Shown here: piece after piece, positions 31,351 to 42,001 of the stretch
How positions within the stretch are numbered: the first letter of the stretch is position 1
Layout: each line of letters begins with the position of its first letter
DNA from: Hyposmocoma kahamanoa
Lineage: Eukaryota > Arthropoda > Insecta > Lepidoptera > Cosmopterigidae
Assembly: GCF_003589595.1 (NCBI RefSeq)
Contig: NW_020653945.1
Location: 8,717,686-8,781,685 of the forward strand
Reading direction: 5' to 3'
DNA length: 64,000 nt
Notes under the pieces: generated by a model
The model's database searches: none
Told to the model about the DNA's origin: nothing
Seen by the model: only the letters and a program-made list of their open reading frames with translations
Translations under genes and position numbers: made by a program

Positions 31351-32241
31351 CGGTGAAAGTAAACATAATAGTGGAATCGACATGTTGAAGGAGGTTTGGA
31401 ACACATGTGAAGTCCCCTACTAGCATTGGGCCAACGCAGCAGACCAGGACAAAATCCATGCCCCAGCAGTGATTGAAGTTGTTGTTCATTGTTGTTGTTT
31501 AAATTTACGATTACTTGTAATGCGTCCACTGTCAATGATAGTAGTTCTTGCCAATGTAATCTAATAATCTCAGAATCGAGATTTTTACGAAAACCGTCGT
31601 TAACTCCAATTGTTCACTTTTTTGAATGGATTGGATTTGTCGTATTGTGAAAGACGTTCAAAGGGCAACAGAAAAAATGCAAGAAAAACAAACACGTTGC
31701 TGTTTTTCTTTTATATGGCACTTTAATCTTTGCACTTACAATATTTGCAATTGTTTAACCTGTAAGGTTTGGAAGTATAAGTCCATTTACGTTGAGCTCG
31801 TAATGTGTACGTAACTTCTAGCTTCGGGTATTTTTCTCTCTCGTTCCTAAGAAGTTTCTAAATACATTATTTTCATTCATCTACCATTTGAAGCTAAAAG
31901 CTATGAAATTCTAACGAGTCAAATTTACGCAAACACAATTCAATCGAATTATAAATAACATTCGCGGAACCACAACTCTGAGACAGAATGAGAATCTAAA
32001 ATACCATTGTCGTGTTTAATTTAAACGTGATAAATTGCGACGCAAAATAGAAAACTGTTTAAGTATACTTTAATAACGAATATAATAACGAAAAACATTT
32101 TTATCTTTACATGTACAGATAAAAGATATTAAAGATTACAGCGATTAAATAAAGAATGTGCATAAGCACAATTTTCTAAATCTATACTGACCAGTTAAAA
32201 GCTTGTAAGGTTTTTAATTCAAAAGTGCTTTGTACCATGTA
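31351..32241. other. Spacer
   Basis: At about 31400-31500 a stretch with CCCCTACTAGCATTGGGCC and CATGCCCCAGCAGTG before a GTT-rich run looks like an old LINE 3' tail. The rest is AT-rich. Confidence 0.35.
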
Positions 32242-32340
32242 CAGTCAACAGCACATCAAGCTACACATTGACGTATCTTGTTCGGTTGCACTGGAGGCGA
32301 TTTTCGAACAAAAATGTGTAGTCTGATGTGCTGTTGTCCG
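32242..32340. mobile_element. 99-bp MITE with TA target duplication
   Basis: CAGTCAACAGCACATCAAGC at the left pairs with the complement of CGGACAACAGCACATCAGAC at the right; pairing continues into CTACACATT. TA flanks both ends (32240-32241, 32341-32342), as for Tc1/mariner-derived MITEs. Confidence 0.75.
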
Positions 32341-32769
32341 TACATACATAATTTATGCGTTCTTATTCTTCAAACGAACGGTACAACAACGACGACTAGT
32401 TGTATGTTGGTTTCGTATGAATATTGGGATCATCTGTGGACATGACATAATGAAAGTTTCATATGCTACACGACTTGTAATGAGTCGAAATTTCGATATT
32501 ATTTTAAACAATTGAAATTTTAACTAACACATTGTAGATCGGAGACGTGCGTATTTGTGTTATGTTGTCCTTCTTATATTTTAGCCAAATTTAAAATAAG
32601 TGTCAACATACCAAAACATATGATTTTTAGGGTCTTCACCTCAGACACATACACAGTTATACAATATCAATATTTTTCCCCGAAATTCGATTAGGCTATT
32701 TATTAATAATACTAATCTTGTATGAGATAAATTTTGTTCAAATCACATAAAAATTACCAGTAATTAATT

Positions 32770-33185
32770 ATGTAGTAGCAGTAGAGTTCCTTGTGAAAGT
32801 GTTCGTCCAGGGAAGCACTGTCAACTTACCTATTTCTGTCGGTAAGCAGGAATGTGAGCATTAACTAAAATAAAGGAGAACTCACGTATTTAAGTCGAAT
32901 TGTTGCTCGACATGTTTCGAACCAATTCGTGGTTCTTAATCATGAGATTACCGTCAGTGGTGACTCGACGGAAACTGGACGAAAATTCGAGTTAAATACG
33001 TGAGTTATCCGTTATTTTAATTAATGTGAGCATTACTGTGTATTACATTCACATGGGACTTGTCAACTTATGTCTCAGGGTGACAGGCGCAGTGATTTAG
33101 GGCTTTGAGTAGCACTGCAACACTTCTATGGACAGGCATGTGGCTTAGCACTGGGTGCACGACGTGTTCGTTCTGTCACTTGGTA
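32770..33185 (+). repeat. Repeat A copy, interrupted by a fold-back insertion
   Basis: The left part has CTTGTGAAAGTGTTCGTCCA and the right part CACATGGGACTTGTCAACTT to CACTTGGTACCATAAAG. The copy is cut by the insert at 32864-33022 and has an internal deletion near GGCGCAGTG. Confidence 0.9.
32864..33022. mobile_element. 159-bp fold-back element with 13-bp target duplication
   Basis: AATGTGAGCATTA is present at both borders (32851-32863, 33023-33035), while uninterrupted repeat A copies have this word once. The insert's ends form an imperfect ~35-bp inverted repeat (AACTCACGTATTTAA... and its complement ...TTAAATACGTGAGTT). It is non-coding. The long duplication is unusual for cut-and-paste elements. 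Confidence 0.85.
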
Positions 33186-34864
33186 CCATAAAGAAAAACA
33201 ATTATTCTTATTTATACAACAGTGTCATCCCTAATGATTTTCGATTTGAAGGAAGATATTGCAAACATTCGAGTACGAGTCTTAATTTTAGTTCAGAATC
33301 GGAAATTAATGCTGGATGAGATATTTAGTAAATTAATATCAAATAAAATCCCACGAAAAAGGTTGGCGACATTCCGCGTATTTTGTGACACAGTGTTTTT
33401 GACGACGTGCATTAAGGCGACCTGTTAATACTTGTGATTCATTATCAAAGCATCAAAAAAGCTAATTGAGTACAATCTGTAGAAGCTGGGGTTATAAAGT
33501 TGATATAGGTTATGATTCTAACATTGTCCTGTATTTTGCTTCAGATGGATGTTCGTAGCAGCAGAAAACAACAAATTTTCAGTTTGTTCCCAAAAATAAT
33601 AAAGAAGTTCCCGAATATTCTCAAATCTGCCAAACTCTGCCACATTTAATATAACTTATAATGTTCTGCAGCAATGAAAGTGAATAAAAATTAAATCTGC
33701 CTAAATGACAGAAATCTGCCACAAATGGTCGCACTGTTCTCAATATCAATGTGACATTGACATTCGCAAGAGGTCTTTTGTCAAAACGTTCCTTTGCGAC
33801 TTTTATTATCACTCATTTAAATATTGTCTATATATTTTTGTCACATTGTATTTTATTTTTTGCTTTATATCATTTCATTACTGTTTGATTGATTATTTTA
33901 TTAGGTATTTCATAGCTTTAATGTTTTATGTGTGTACTATAAAATAATCAATACTTCAGGTGGATAAACATTCAATCATGCTTAAAATGAAACATACATA
34001 CAAGAACGTTCCCTAATTTATGGTCGAATTTAATAAATTGCGTTGTGTTCGTAAATCTATATATAAGTACAATGTTTTACAATTTTTTTATTCCCGAGTT
34101 CTAAAAATATACAAAAATATATTGATAACTAGGCATAAACTAAAACGCAAAATTATACTAGCAAAGTCCATGAACGGCTCTTTGTCGTTATTGGGGCACC
34201 TTTCGGCATCCTTCTTTGTTTGTTTCTTTCCATCTACCATTCATCAAAAACTTAATACTATTTATTTATAAATAGGCACTTTGTAAACGTTATAATAATT
34301 GGTAAGGTATTTATGTATAACTTCCACATAACCCAATTACTTATTTAAATTCCAATTACGCAGGCCGTGGGTAGAGTTAACCTGATAATGAGCATTGACA
34401 AAAATGTTCGTTTAACCTGCCATCATTGGTTGCCTAGGCAACGTTTTGTTAATAAACATTCTATATCTAACTTGACTAGAGTATAATTACATACATTAGC
34501 CATTATTACTCTGCTAATTTAATTTGTATACAGTTTTAATTTGTGTACAGGATCACAATGCACATTTAGGTATCTTGACCTTGTTCTTAGTACAGAAATT
34601 AATTGGCGTATAGTTAACGTAGAGAACGTGGTTACGAAATTGCGGTCTATGCAGTGTTGCCATTTGCCTGATCCCATGTTTTAGAAATAGGCTTGGCAGT
34701 TGTGTTTTAAATGATTATTTTTATTATCTAAATAAGGAACTTTATTGTGTACATGAAATCAAACACGGTTTAAGCTAGATTTATGGATCTGCACATCATT
34801 GCATACTCAAGTTTATGATACGTGCTATTGAGAAATTTGTATAAAATAAAAATCGAGACATTCG
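33186..34864. other. AT-rich spacer
   Basis: Small frames of 60-83 codons on both strands are AT-rich and motif-free. No family repeat was recognised. Confidence 0.4.
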
Positions 34865-35105
34865 GCGTCTCACGCAATAAGTGGGTCTTAGGGACGACCC
34901 TAAGACCCACTTATTGCGATAATACTTTGGTATTGGAATACGAATTCCAGAACTCTACTCAATGCTCAAATAAGGACTTGAATATGATTTCAAGCACTGC
35001 AAATACGACCCTAATGGTAAGGACTTGAGTATGATTTTTAGTGCTTTACATCATACTTAAGTCCTGACTTGAGTATTGAGTAGAGTGCTGGAATACGACC
35101 CTGAG
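34865..35105. repeat. Palindromic MITE-like cluster
   Basis: A perfect 21-bp inverted repeat at 34873-34893 / 34898-34918 (CCCTAAGACCCACTTATTGCG) is followed by a longer imperfect inverted repeat. GAATTCCAGAACTCTACTCA near 34943 pairs with TGAGTAGAGTGCTGGAATAC near 35075, and GGACTTGAATATGATTT with its inverse near 35045. ACGACCCT occurs at three positions, suggesting stacked copies of one terminal repeat. Confidence 0.75.
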
Positions 35106-35766
35106 AGTCGAAATTGGGGACTACCTACGCAAATCAGGACTCCTAGCAGCACTATTGGTAACCATTACACCTGACTGTGGAATCAAATTAGTACCCTACA
35201 TTCGACACACATTATGTTTACTGTTATATCCAAATCATCCGACAGATAGATGGTGCTTATAAAATAAAAGATTTTTTCTTAATGGCTGAATTAAGGCGAA
35301 ATGGTATAGTGATTGCGTAGTTTTCAACTGTGTAAGGTGGTCGCGGTGAGATTCATTGCTCGATATTTAAACATTTGCTTTTTAGAAATAAAATATACTT
35401 CTTATGATAAAAATGCTCATAGTCTCTTGCCGTGTTTAATACGGAACATGGGAGAGAACATTTCATTGAAATATAGTAATAATGACAATCGAATGGAAAC
35501 TGATATTTCAGTAGATGAACGTTGTAAAAACTGAAAATGTTGGTAGAAATTTGTGGTTTTTTTTTATGGAGCAAGGTTTAGTCAATTGTGTTTCGGGCCC
35601 CACAGCTCCGTACCTTCGGTATCTTTTGTTTTCATTATCAATTTAAAAAAAACTTGAATTAGTATTTTTTAAGAAATGGCGGAGTTTCAAAATGGACACC
35701 ATAAAGTTGTGAAAATGTCAGAAAACTTAACTATTGAAGTATTACAATCTAAGATCCGGCAGTATG
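35106..35766. other. Spacer left of the P-like element
   Basis: Frames at 35313-35534 (plus) and 35574-35353 (minus) overlap each other and carry no motif. Confidence 0.4.
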
Positions 35767-35919
35767 GATACTACCTTAGAATAATAACGCATAGAAACCT
35801 AGCCCGCACATGTTAAGTGAGGCAAGTTAGAGGCTTCCCAAAGGGCCTACACGAGCGGGCGGGCTGTCAGTGCTCAAGGTCAAATTGCACCGCGAACAGC
35901 TCACACATTTTTGCTAATA

Positions 35920-36042
35920 ATGACGAAATGTGCGTTAAATGGGTGTAAAAATAGAACAGGCAAACATAAAATAGACACTAACATCACATTCCACAAGGAA
36001 GTAACGCGTTTCAACTTGTATTTTTATATAAATATTCACTAA
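35920..36042 (+). pseudogene. THAP zinc-finger first exon of a P-like transposase
   Basis: The 40-codon frame reads MTKCALNGCKNRTGKHKIDT, then NITFHKEVTRF and a short AT-rich tail before TAA at 36040-36042. C-x4-C, N and the F-H pair are the opening of a THAP domain; the C-x2-H half of the finger and the transposase body are absent. It differs from the 5131 copy at a handful of residues and shares its leader, so both derive from one element. The start is the first ATG after the shared leader and has the same context in both copies. A splice donor after TRF cannot be excluded. Confidence 0.68.
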
Positions 36043-36194
36043 AACCGAAAATTAATTTCGTTGCAACAAGACACGAAAATGTTGCAAAGTAACGGATTTC
36101 TTTCTCCCAATTTTGCTATTCTGTATCAAAATAATTTATATTACGTAATTTTTTGAGAATAGGCAATATCGCGACGGCTGCAGATTTTTATTCT

Positions 36195-36395
36195 AATGCA
36201 AGTGTGCATTTGACCTCCATTTCTGCAAGTTAAATTCGTACAAATGTTGTTTACAAAGAGCAACCCCTAGAGTTTCTTGCTCATACTTCTCGGGGGAATC
36301 TGCCTTACGAATGAGCGGTAGGGTGTAACTAATGTGACGATTTCTAGTGTAATAATGCTTACCTATGAAATAAAGTTTATTTTGATTTTGATTCT
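36195..36395 (+). mobile_element. LINE 3' end with (GATTTT)n tail, inside the P-like element
   Basis: GAGTTTCTTGCTCATACTTC, GGGAATCTGCCTTACGAATG and ATGAAATAAAGTTTATTTTG lead into GATTTTGATTCT. The same 3' end lies inverted at 44158-44277. The GAGTTTCTTGC...CTTCTC motif is a very common lepidopteran LINE 3' UTR. Confidence 0.7.
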
Positions 36396-37190
36396 GAGTA
36401 TCGTTTACGGGGTATATGGGGGTGCTCATTACGAATATAGTACTTATTTCTAAATCCAAGATGGTGGATACAATTTTTTTTTAAATGCAATATGGGTATC
36501 CTTTTCGAGGTATTTGGGGATGCCCATTATGAATATGGCACTCATTTCTAAATCCAAGATAGCGGGCGCGATTTTTCGAATAATGGCAAGTTGAGAATCA
36601 TTTTCGAGATATTTGGGGGTGCTCATTACGAATATAGCACTTATTTGTAAATCCAAGATGGCGGACACGATTTTTCAAAAAATGCTATATGGGTATCCTT
36701 TTCGAGATATTTAGGGATGTTCAATACGAATATGGCACTCATTTCTAAATCCAAGATGGCAGACACGACAGTTCAAACAAAAGCAATATTCGTAATGAGC
36801 ACCCCCAAATACCTCGAAAATGATACCCATATAACATTTTTTTGAAAAATCGTGCCCGCCATCTTGGATTTAGAAATGAGTGCCATATTTGTAATGAGCA
36901 CCCCCAAATACCCCGAAAATGATACCCATGTTGCATTTATTTGAAAACTCGTGTCCGCCATCTTGGATTTAGAAATAAATGCTATATTTGTAATGAGCAT
37001 CCCCAAATACCTTGAAAACGATACCCAACTTGCAATTAAAATGCGAGGAATCGTGCCCGCCATCTTGAATTTAGAAATGAGTGCCATATTCGTAATGAGC
37101 ACCTCGAATACCTCGAAAATGACTCCCATATTGCATTTATTTGAAAAGTCGTGTCCGTCATCGTGTATTCAGATATAAATGCCATTTCCA
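36396..37190. repeat. Tandem ~95-bp satellite array that reverses orientation at about 36786
   Basis: Four units read rightward (about 36396-36786), each with TTTTCGAGGTATTTGGGG, TGCTCATTACGAATAT and CTAAATCCAAGATGGCGG. Four further units read leftward (about 36787-37190) with the complementary words CCGCCATCTTGGATTTAG and CGTAATGAGCACCCCCAAAT. The halves form a giant imperfect hairpin of ~390-bp arms. Repeated peptides in the ORFs here are by-products of the array. Confidence 0.92.
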
Positions 37191-37232
37191 TAAGGATTAC
37201 CAAAAATAAATTTTTGAAAATTCTTGTCACTT

Positions 37233-37353
37233 GACATTGTCGATCGACAAAACCGAGCATATCTGTAGGCACCTGATCGACATTGTCGATCGACAGAATC
37301 GAGCACATCTGTAGGTACCTGATCAACAATGTCGGGCAAATCTGTAGGCACCT
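37233..37353. repeat. 46-bp tandem repeat, 2.6 units
   Basis: GACATTGTCGATCGACAAAA starts at 37233, a second copy at 37279, and a partial third at 37325; each ends ATCTGTAGG(C/T)ACCTGATC or a variant. Each full unit contains the palindrome TTGTCGATCGACAA or a near variant. Confidence 0.92.
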
Positions 37354-37560
37354 TTAACTTAATGATGAGTTAAGCTAGATGCAATTTTCCTACTTTTGAG
37401 GGAAATGTTATTCCATGGCATCATTATTTGTATACTTGTGTGCGTGCCGACGAGCGTAGATACTTGCTTACGCCTACATCAATTTGGTTTTTGCCTCACT
37501 TGTGACAGTTCGTTTGATATGAAACTATCATTCTATGCGTTATTATTCTAAGGATACTAC

Positions 37561-38382
37561 TATTAAGAAATGACGGGTTTTGTAGTTACAGTTTTTACGC
37601 TAATATACTTTTAGTTTTAGCATTATTATACATATATTAATATACATACATTTTGATTGTCTTGATTATTTGTTAGTTGTTTAAGCTCATGGCTCCATAG
37701 CCTATGCCCAAAAAAGAAATAATAATAAGTGTTTTTTAACGGCGAAGGAACACATTTTCCTCGTCATCGAAATACGTCATAACATCTATTTACTTCACTT
37801 TAAAATGACGCGTTTGTAAAATAAAACATGTGTTCTGGTACCTAATTAGAATTAGGACGATCCATATTCGTCACACTGAAATTGATATCTCCCACGATAC
37901 TGACGACGTGTCATCGCTCATCACCGCGTGGGTTGAGTTCCGCAACCGCTCAAAAACGTTTTAGTTATTTGATATTTAGAACATGTTTAGGTTATAATAG
38001 TTCAATTTTCATAACATTTGCACCTCAGATTTGTGTTGAAGTTGATTTTTATCTAAATAATTACACGGTAGATATAACTATGTTCTTAATTGCCTTCGTA
38101 GAATATGCTAGCGTGACTAAGTTAACAACGCATTATAATTACACAATCGTTCTATTCTATTGTACTTCTTTGATGATCTTCGAAGGCGACTTATACATTT
38201 TAGACGTTAGAATATTACAAGCTGTCTTACCCTGTAAGTATGATTTAGTATGCATCAATCAAAGCCGGAAATTTTGACAAAATTGTATATTAGTATTTAT
38301 GTGGTCTGTGTTTTATATTATCCCAGTGTATTAAATTTAAGGTGTAATACTGATTGTTCTAAACCAACAACTACACCAATCA
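37561..38382. other. Spacer with a 131-codon frame of doubtful status
   Basis: The plus frame 37882-38277 (MISPTILTTCHRSSPRG...) has no motif I recognise, and its residues follow the AT-rich base composition. I do not call it a gene. Confidence 0.35.
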
Positions 38383-38554
38383 CCTGTGCCTCTACCACAG
38401 TTATTGCTAGCGATCGCGTAAAATGTTTGTACACAAAGTGTTGTTTCTTCTTATGACCGCTAGGGGTGCTGTATAATTTGTCATACAAAATTGTGAAGTA
38501 ATTTACACGATCGCTAGCGACAACTGTCACAGTAAACTCGTGGTAGAGGCACTG
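38383..38554. mobile_element. MITE-like inverted-repeat element
   Basis: CCTGTGCCTCTACCAC at the left pairs with GTGGTAGAGGCACTGG at the right, and the inner GCTAGCGATCGCGTAAA pairs with TTTACACGATCGCTAGC. Target duplication is not clear. Confidence 0.65.
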
Positions 38555-38654
38555 GTTTTGGAATTGAAAAATTCCCCATACTATGAGTACCAGAGCAACG
38601 GAATTCGCTTCTGAACACCCAGAAACAGAACGAATTTATAAAAGTTCATTACAC

Positions 38655-38860
38655 AACTTTTTTTTATATATCAAATGACGAACGAGACGTACGTCTGATG
38701 GTAAGCTACACGCCTGTCCATAACAGTTGCAGGGCCACTCAGAGCTTTAAATCGCAGAGATCTGAGGGGCACTGCCACTGCGCCCGTCACCCTGGGACAT
38801 AAATTGACAAATCTCACGTGCCTGTAATGTCACCAGCACACTTACCCTTCAAAAATTTTC
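38655..38860 (-). repeat. Repeat A copy, minus orientation, truncated
   Basis: From T-rich TTTTTTTTATATATCAAATG to CACACTTACCCTTCAAAA. Right of it (about 38870-38945) a minus-strand tRNA-like stretch carries a B-box-like GAGTTCAATACCC. Confidence 0.85.
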
Positions 38861-38945
38861 TGCCAAATGAGTCCTACCGGGTATTGAACTCGGTTTCTCC
38901 TCATCACTCGCTCATATTGAAACACTGAGGTTGTCAATCGAAAGT

Positions 38946-39924
38946 GCATCTTAAATTCAGAGAGAAATCTCACTCGAACACTGACGTAAGAATGGAGTTT
39001 TTTTTAATACATAATTTTGAGACCAAACAAGCAGTATTGTACATACCAGGATATTATGTTACTAAACCCTGGTGTAATAGGTAGAATGGATAAACTATGT
39101 AACAGTTCCGAATCTCGTCCAATCTTGAAATCTACTATTATTGTGTAGTATTTCTCGTTGTAGTGAACGTGGCATTTTGCTTTCAGAAATACATGTCTTA
39201 AACCATAAAATGAAATCTTACTCCAACATACCAAGAAGCGCGTGATCAAAACCAGTTAGACGCAAAAGTCGATCTCAGGCTTGTCAAGAATATTAAATTC
39301 TAGGTAACTCTATGCCGCGTAAACGCTACTCAAGCGTGTTTGGTAGGATTTCCTTATTAGTCCATAGATACACATGGCGTGGTAATAAAAGTAATACAGT
39401 TATTACGTATACGAGGATTTCGACTCTAATTAGTAAAGTAACGACTGATATAAAGTTATTCAATAGTTACATCTACAGCGATGATCTTTGCTAGTTTGAG
39501 ATATTATATCTTTTTGTTTTATTATAAGTATACTTAATATATAAATCTCTCATATTATCATCATCTCATATAGGATTATAATTATCAATAGTGATAGGGA
39601 TAGTTCCTGGGGACTTCTTAGGTTTTCGCGACTGCTATAAATGGGAAACAAAAATCTGGATTAAAAATCAGCCTGCCCAGCCGTGACTATGAAACGTAAA
39701 GAGCCCGGACGTAGAGAGCCTCACACCTCTGAGTTTCTTGGAATTTATGTGCGAAATTTAATTTCGATTAAGGAAAACATCGTGATGGAACCTGCACGTC
39801 GAAGAAGGTTCAACATTCACAACAACAACATAGAAGGTTTAACATTGATTTAACTTTTTGTTCAAAATTCAAATGAATAATTCGATTTCTATTTAGTATG
39901 TACAAGTTTTTTTTCTACATTTCT
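38946..39924. other. Spacer with repeat fragments
   Basis: At about 39610-39650 GGTTTTCGCGACTGCTATAAA resembles the flank of the fold-back element at 42929. At about 39720-39790 GAGTTTCTTGGAATTTATGT recurs inverted near 61100-61135. No gene seen. Confidence 0.4.
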
Positions 39925-40000
39925 AGTGACGGCTCGAGCAAGTCGTGCACTTGTTGGTAAGTGATCCGCCTACCTGTAACAGTTGTAGTGCCAATCGCAA
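39925..40000 (-). repeat. Repeat A fragment, minus orientation
   Basis: AGTGACGGCTCGAGCAAGTC to AACAGTTGTAGTGCCAATCG. It is followed at 40040-40088 by one arm of the 42929-type fold-back element (CTATTTTTCCGGATTTAAA, TTTGTTTTTTCAAACAAAC). Confidence 0.75.
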
Positions 40001-40204
40001 CGTTTAGTGCCTATTTTGTGAAAAATTGTACCTACTTTTGGAAACTATTTTTCCGGATTTAAAATATTTGTTTTTTCAAACAAACCTATAATATTTTCTT
40101 ACTCTCGACATTTCTTAACATAATGTTTATGATAATAATAATATAATAAAGTGTCACACTAATTACATGGTCTCAAACTAGAGAAATTTCTATTCTATGA
40201 TTAG

Positions 40205-40330
40205 CAGCATAGCTCCTTGTGAAAGAATGTGAGCATTACTGCGTTTCGGTTTTGAAGGGAAAGGGTGATAGTGAAATTACAGGCACATGGGACTTGTCAA
40301 CTTATGTTTCAGGGTGACAGACGAATTGGT
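40205..40330 (+). repeat. Repeat A copy, plus orientation, with deletions
   Basis: CTCCTTGTGAAAGAATGTGA shows a deletion between the 5' end and the GTGAGCATTACTGCG word; GCACATGGGACTTGTCAACT follows. A separate minus-orientation fragment (CCGGAATGCAGTAATGCTCA) is at 40395-40452. Confidence 0.8.
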
Positions 40331-40452
40331 AAAGTCCATTCCCGGTAAGATGAATTTAGGAAATTAACTTTTCTAAATTGGTTTTGAGAGTTACCGGAAT
40401 GCAGTAATGCTCACGTTACCGTGCGGCTGAAATAGGCAATTGTTCCCTGGAC

Positions 40453-41390
40453 TTCTGGGTCTACATGTAAACATGCAACCGTTTACATGTGAAATATAGA
40501 AACGTGTACTTCAGTTTCATAAGGGAAGGTTATTCACCAACGTCATTGGATAATCGATCTGTACGGTTCAATTTTAAATCCTTGACACGGTTTCCTATTT
40601 AGATCGCTTCAATGACCTGATGCATGTCCATTTTTATATAAAATAAAATATTATATGTTCATTGTCGTATAAAAATGTAAAGCATACTTCCCAATGGTGT
40701 GGAATAAATAGTTATAATGTTAATACGGGGTGACCTAATTGTGGAAAATTGAAAGACTTGGGCAGCGGCCTGCAAAAACAAAATACATCTGGGTAAGTTC
40801 TACCGGAAATTTGTAAATAATTAAAATGTTACTAATTTGATTTACTTTTTATTTATGTACGGTCAAAAGTTTTGGATCGCTCTTGTCGAAAACGACGTAG
40901 AGTTGAATTTAAAACTAAAGTGTCTAGTTTAAAGTACTCTTGACTCAGTACCAGACAATCTCTCTGATTATGTGATCGTTTACAAGGAAATTACCCGTGT
41001 TATGAAAACGAGAGTAAATTAAAAATAACTCTGGGGCACTAGCCACAGAAGAGATCAGAATCAATTTATAGAAGTCTATGCTGCGCGGGTTGTCCTTCAT
41101 TGTCATAGGGTGGGTTGAGTAGAGGTCTTATGTAGTAGTACCGTTGAGTCGTACATTTGTTACTAGTTGATTATCTCTTGACCTGTAATTAACGTTATCG
41201 TATATGCAGTGGTTTAGTGTTTAGATCACGTTTTGACATCTGGCTGTCTGTAAGTAGTGTTTGCAAGGTATGCTCATAAACTTTAAATTATAAAATTTAT
41301 AAATCGAGTAGACCTGAAATGACAGGAAGATTTAGACGCGTTGTTGAATGACTGACCGAAGATTACTGCGCATATAAAAAATTTTGCTAC
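40453..41390. other. Spacer
   Basis: AT-rich; nothing recognised. Confidence 0.4.
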
Positions 41391-41615
41391 TGTCTCCGTG
41401 GCCGAACCATTTACCATACTGGACCGCCACGCAGAGGTCTTGGATTTGATTCCTAGGCCGGGAAAAATATGTTTGGCCTGCATTTATTTCTAGTTAGTTA
41501 GTGGCCTACATTTATTTTCTGTAATTTGTGGTTGTCTATGTGTGATCCATGGCACCCGCGACACACGTTTTTCCCTAGTGCGGGGCTACGTGTTGCGTTA
41601 TTATTATAGAAATAA
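41391..41615 (+). repeat. tRNA-derived SINE, same family as 26655-26880
   Basis: Head GTCTCCGTGGCCGAACCATT, degenerate B box GGATTTGATTCC, body TGTCTATGTGTGATCCATGG and CGCGACACACG, GCGGGGCTACGT, then a TTA tail. An adjoining CATCATCATT plus GCCTCTGCCCAGCAGTGAGA (41622-41692) looks like a LINE 3' tail. Confidence 0.8.
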
Positions 41616-41894
41616 TTCATCATCATCATTTAGGTCCGAGGGAAAAGCCTCTGCCCAGCAGTGAGACACTATCACAGGCTAATGAAGGAAAAAGTATATC
41701 GACGTGGAATCGAATGAACGTGCAAGTTTTTAAACAGTTTTGTACCGGCTCAGTTTTGATCAATGGAGAACTCGGCTCAAAATAAAGTGTATCATATTAT
41801 GAATGCAAACAACAAAAAGAACTTTATGTTGTAAGTCACTATTCTCGAAAAGCATGAAGCAAAGAAGTCTTTAAGTCTCCTACACACCCTAATA

Positions 41895-42001
41895 GGGCCA
41901 GCACGACAGGGCGCTACTTGCGCGAGTGCTATTGTCGCATATAATATTTCACGCTTTATGTCGTTCTCGCACAAGTCGCGCTCTGTCGTGCATGCTAGCC
42001 C
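41895..42001. mobile_element. 107-bp MITE, TA-type (copy 1 of 2)
   Basis: GGGCCAGCACGACAGGGCGC and its inverse near TGTCGTGCATGCTAGCCC form the TIR. The left flank is TA and the right flank TG (mutated). The homologous copy at 58700-58823 has TA on both sides. Confidence 0.75.

Larger units (their letters stand above)
35775..37552 (+). mobile_element. P-superfamily-like transposon, 1778 bp, non-autonomous
   Basis: Terminal repeats CTTAGAATAATAACGCATAG at 35775-35794 and its exact complement at 37533-37552 are flanked by perfect 8-bp duplications GATACTAC (35767-35774, 37553-37560). Inside, a leader shared with the 5115-5451 fragment precedes a THAP first exon (35920). After that come a LINE 3' tail (36195-36395), an inverted tandem array (36396-37190) and a 46-bp tandem repeat (37233-37353). 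An 8-bp duplication plus a THAP domain fits the P superfamily. No catalytic domain remains, so mobility would depend on another copy. Confidence 0.82.

Noticed and set aside
31053..31388. 111-codon plus ORF rich in R/C/T
   Set aside because: Lies inside the PIF-like MITE; the residues reflect repeated CGACGC/GCGTTG words.
36396..37190. Regularly spaced repeats resembling a CRISPR array
   Set aside because: The whole ~95-bp unit is repeated, not short repeats with unique spacers, and the orientation reverses. The genome is eukaryotic.
36193..37351. Several overlapping ORFs (60-118 codons) with repeated peptides such as ILDLEMSAIF and VSFSRYLGVLITNM
   Set aside because: They are translations of the inverted ~95-bp satellite array and the 46-bp repeat; the repeats drive the pattern on both strands.
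37882..38277. 131-codon plus-strand ORF
   Set aside because: No motif, signal or splice context, and composition follows the AT-rich DNA. Reported only as part of the spacer.
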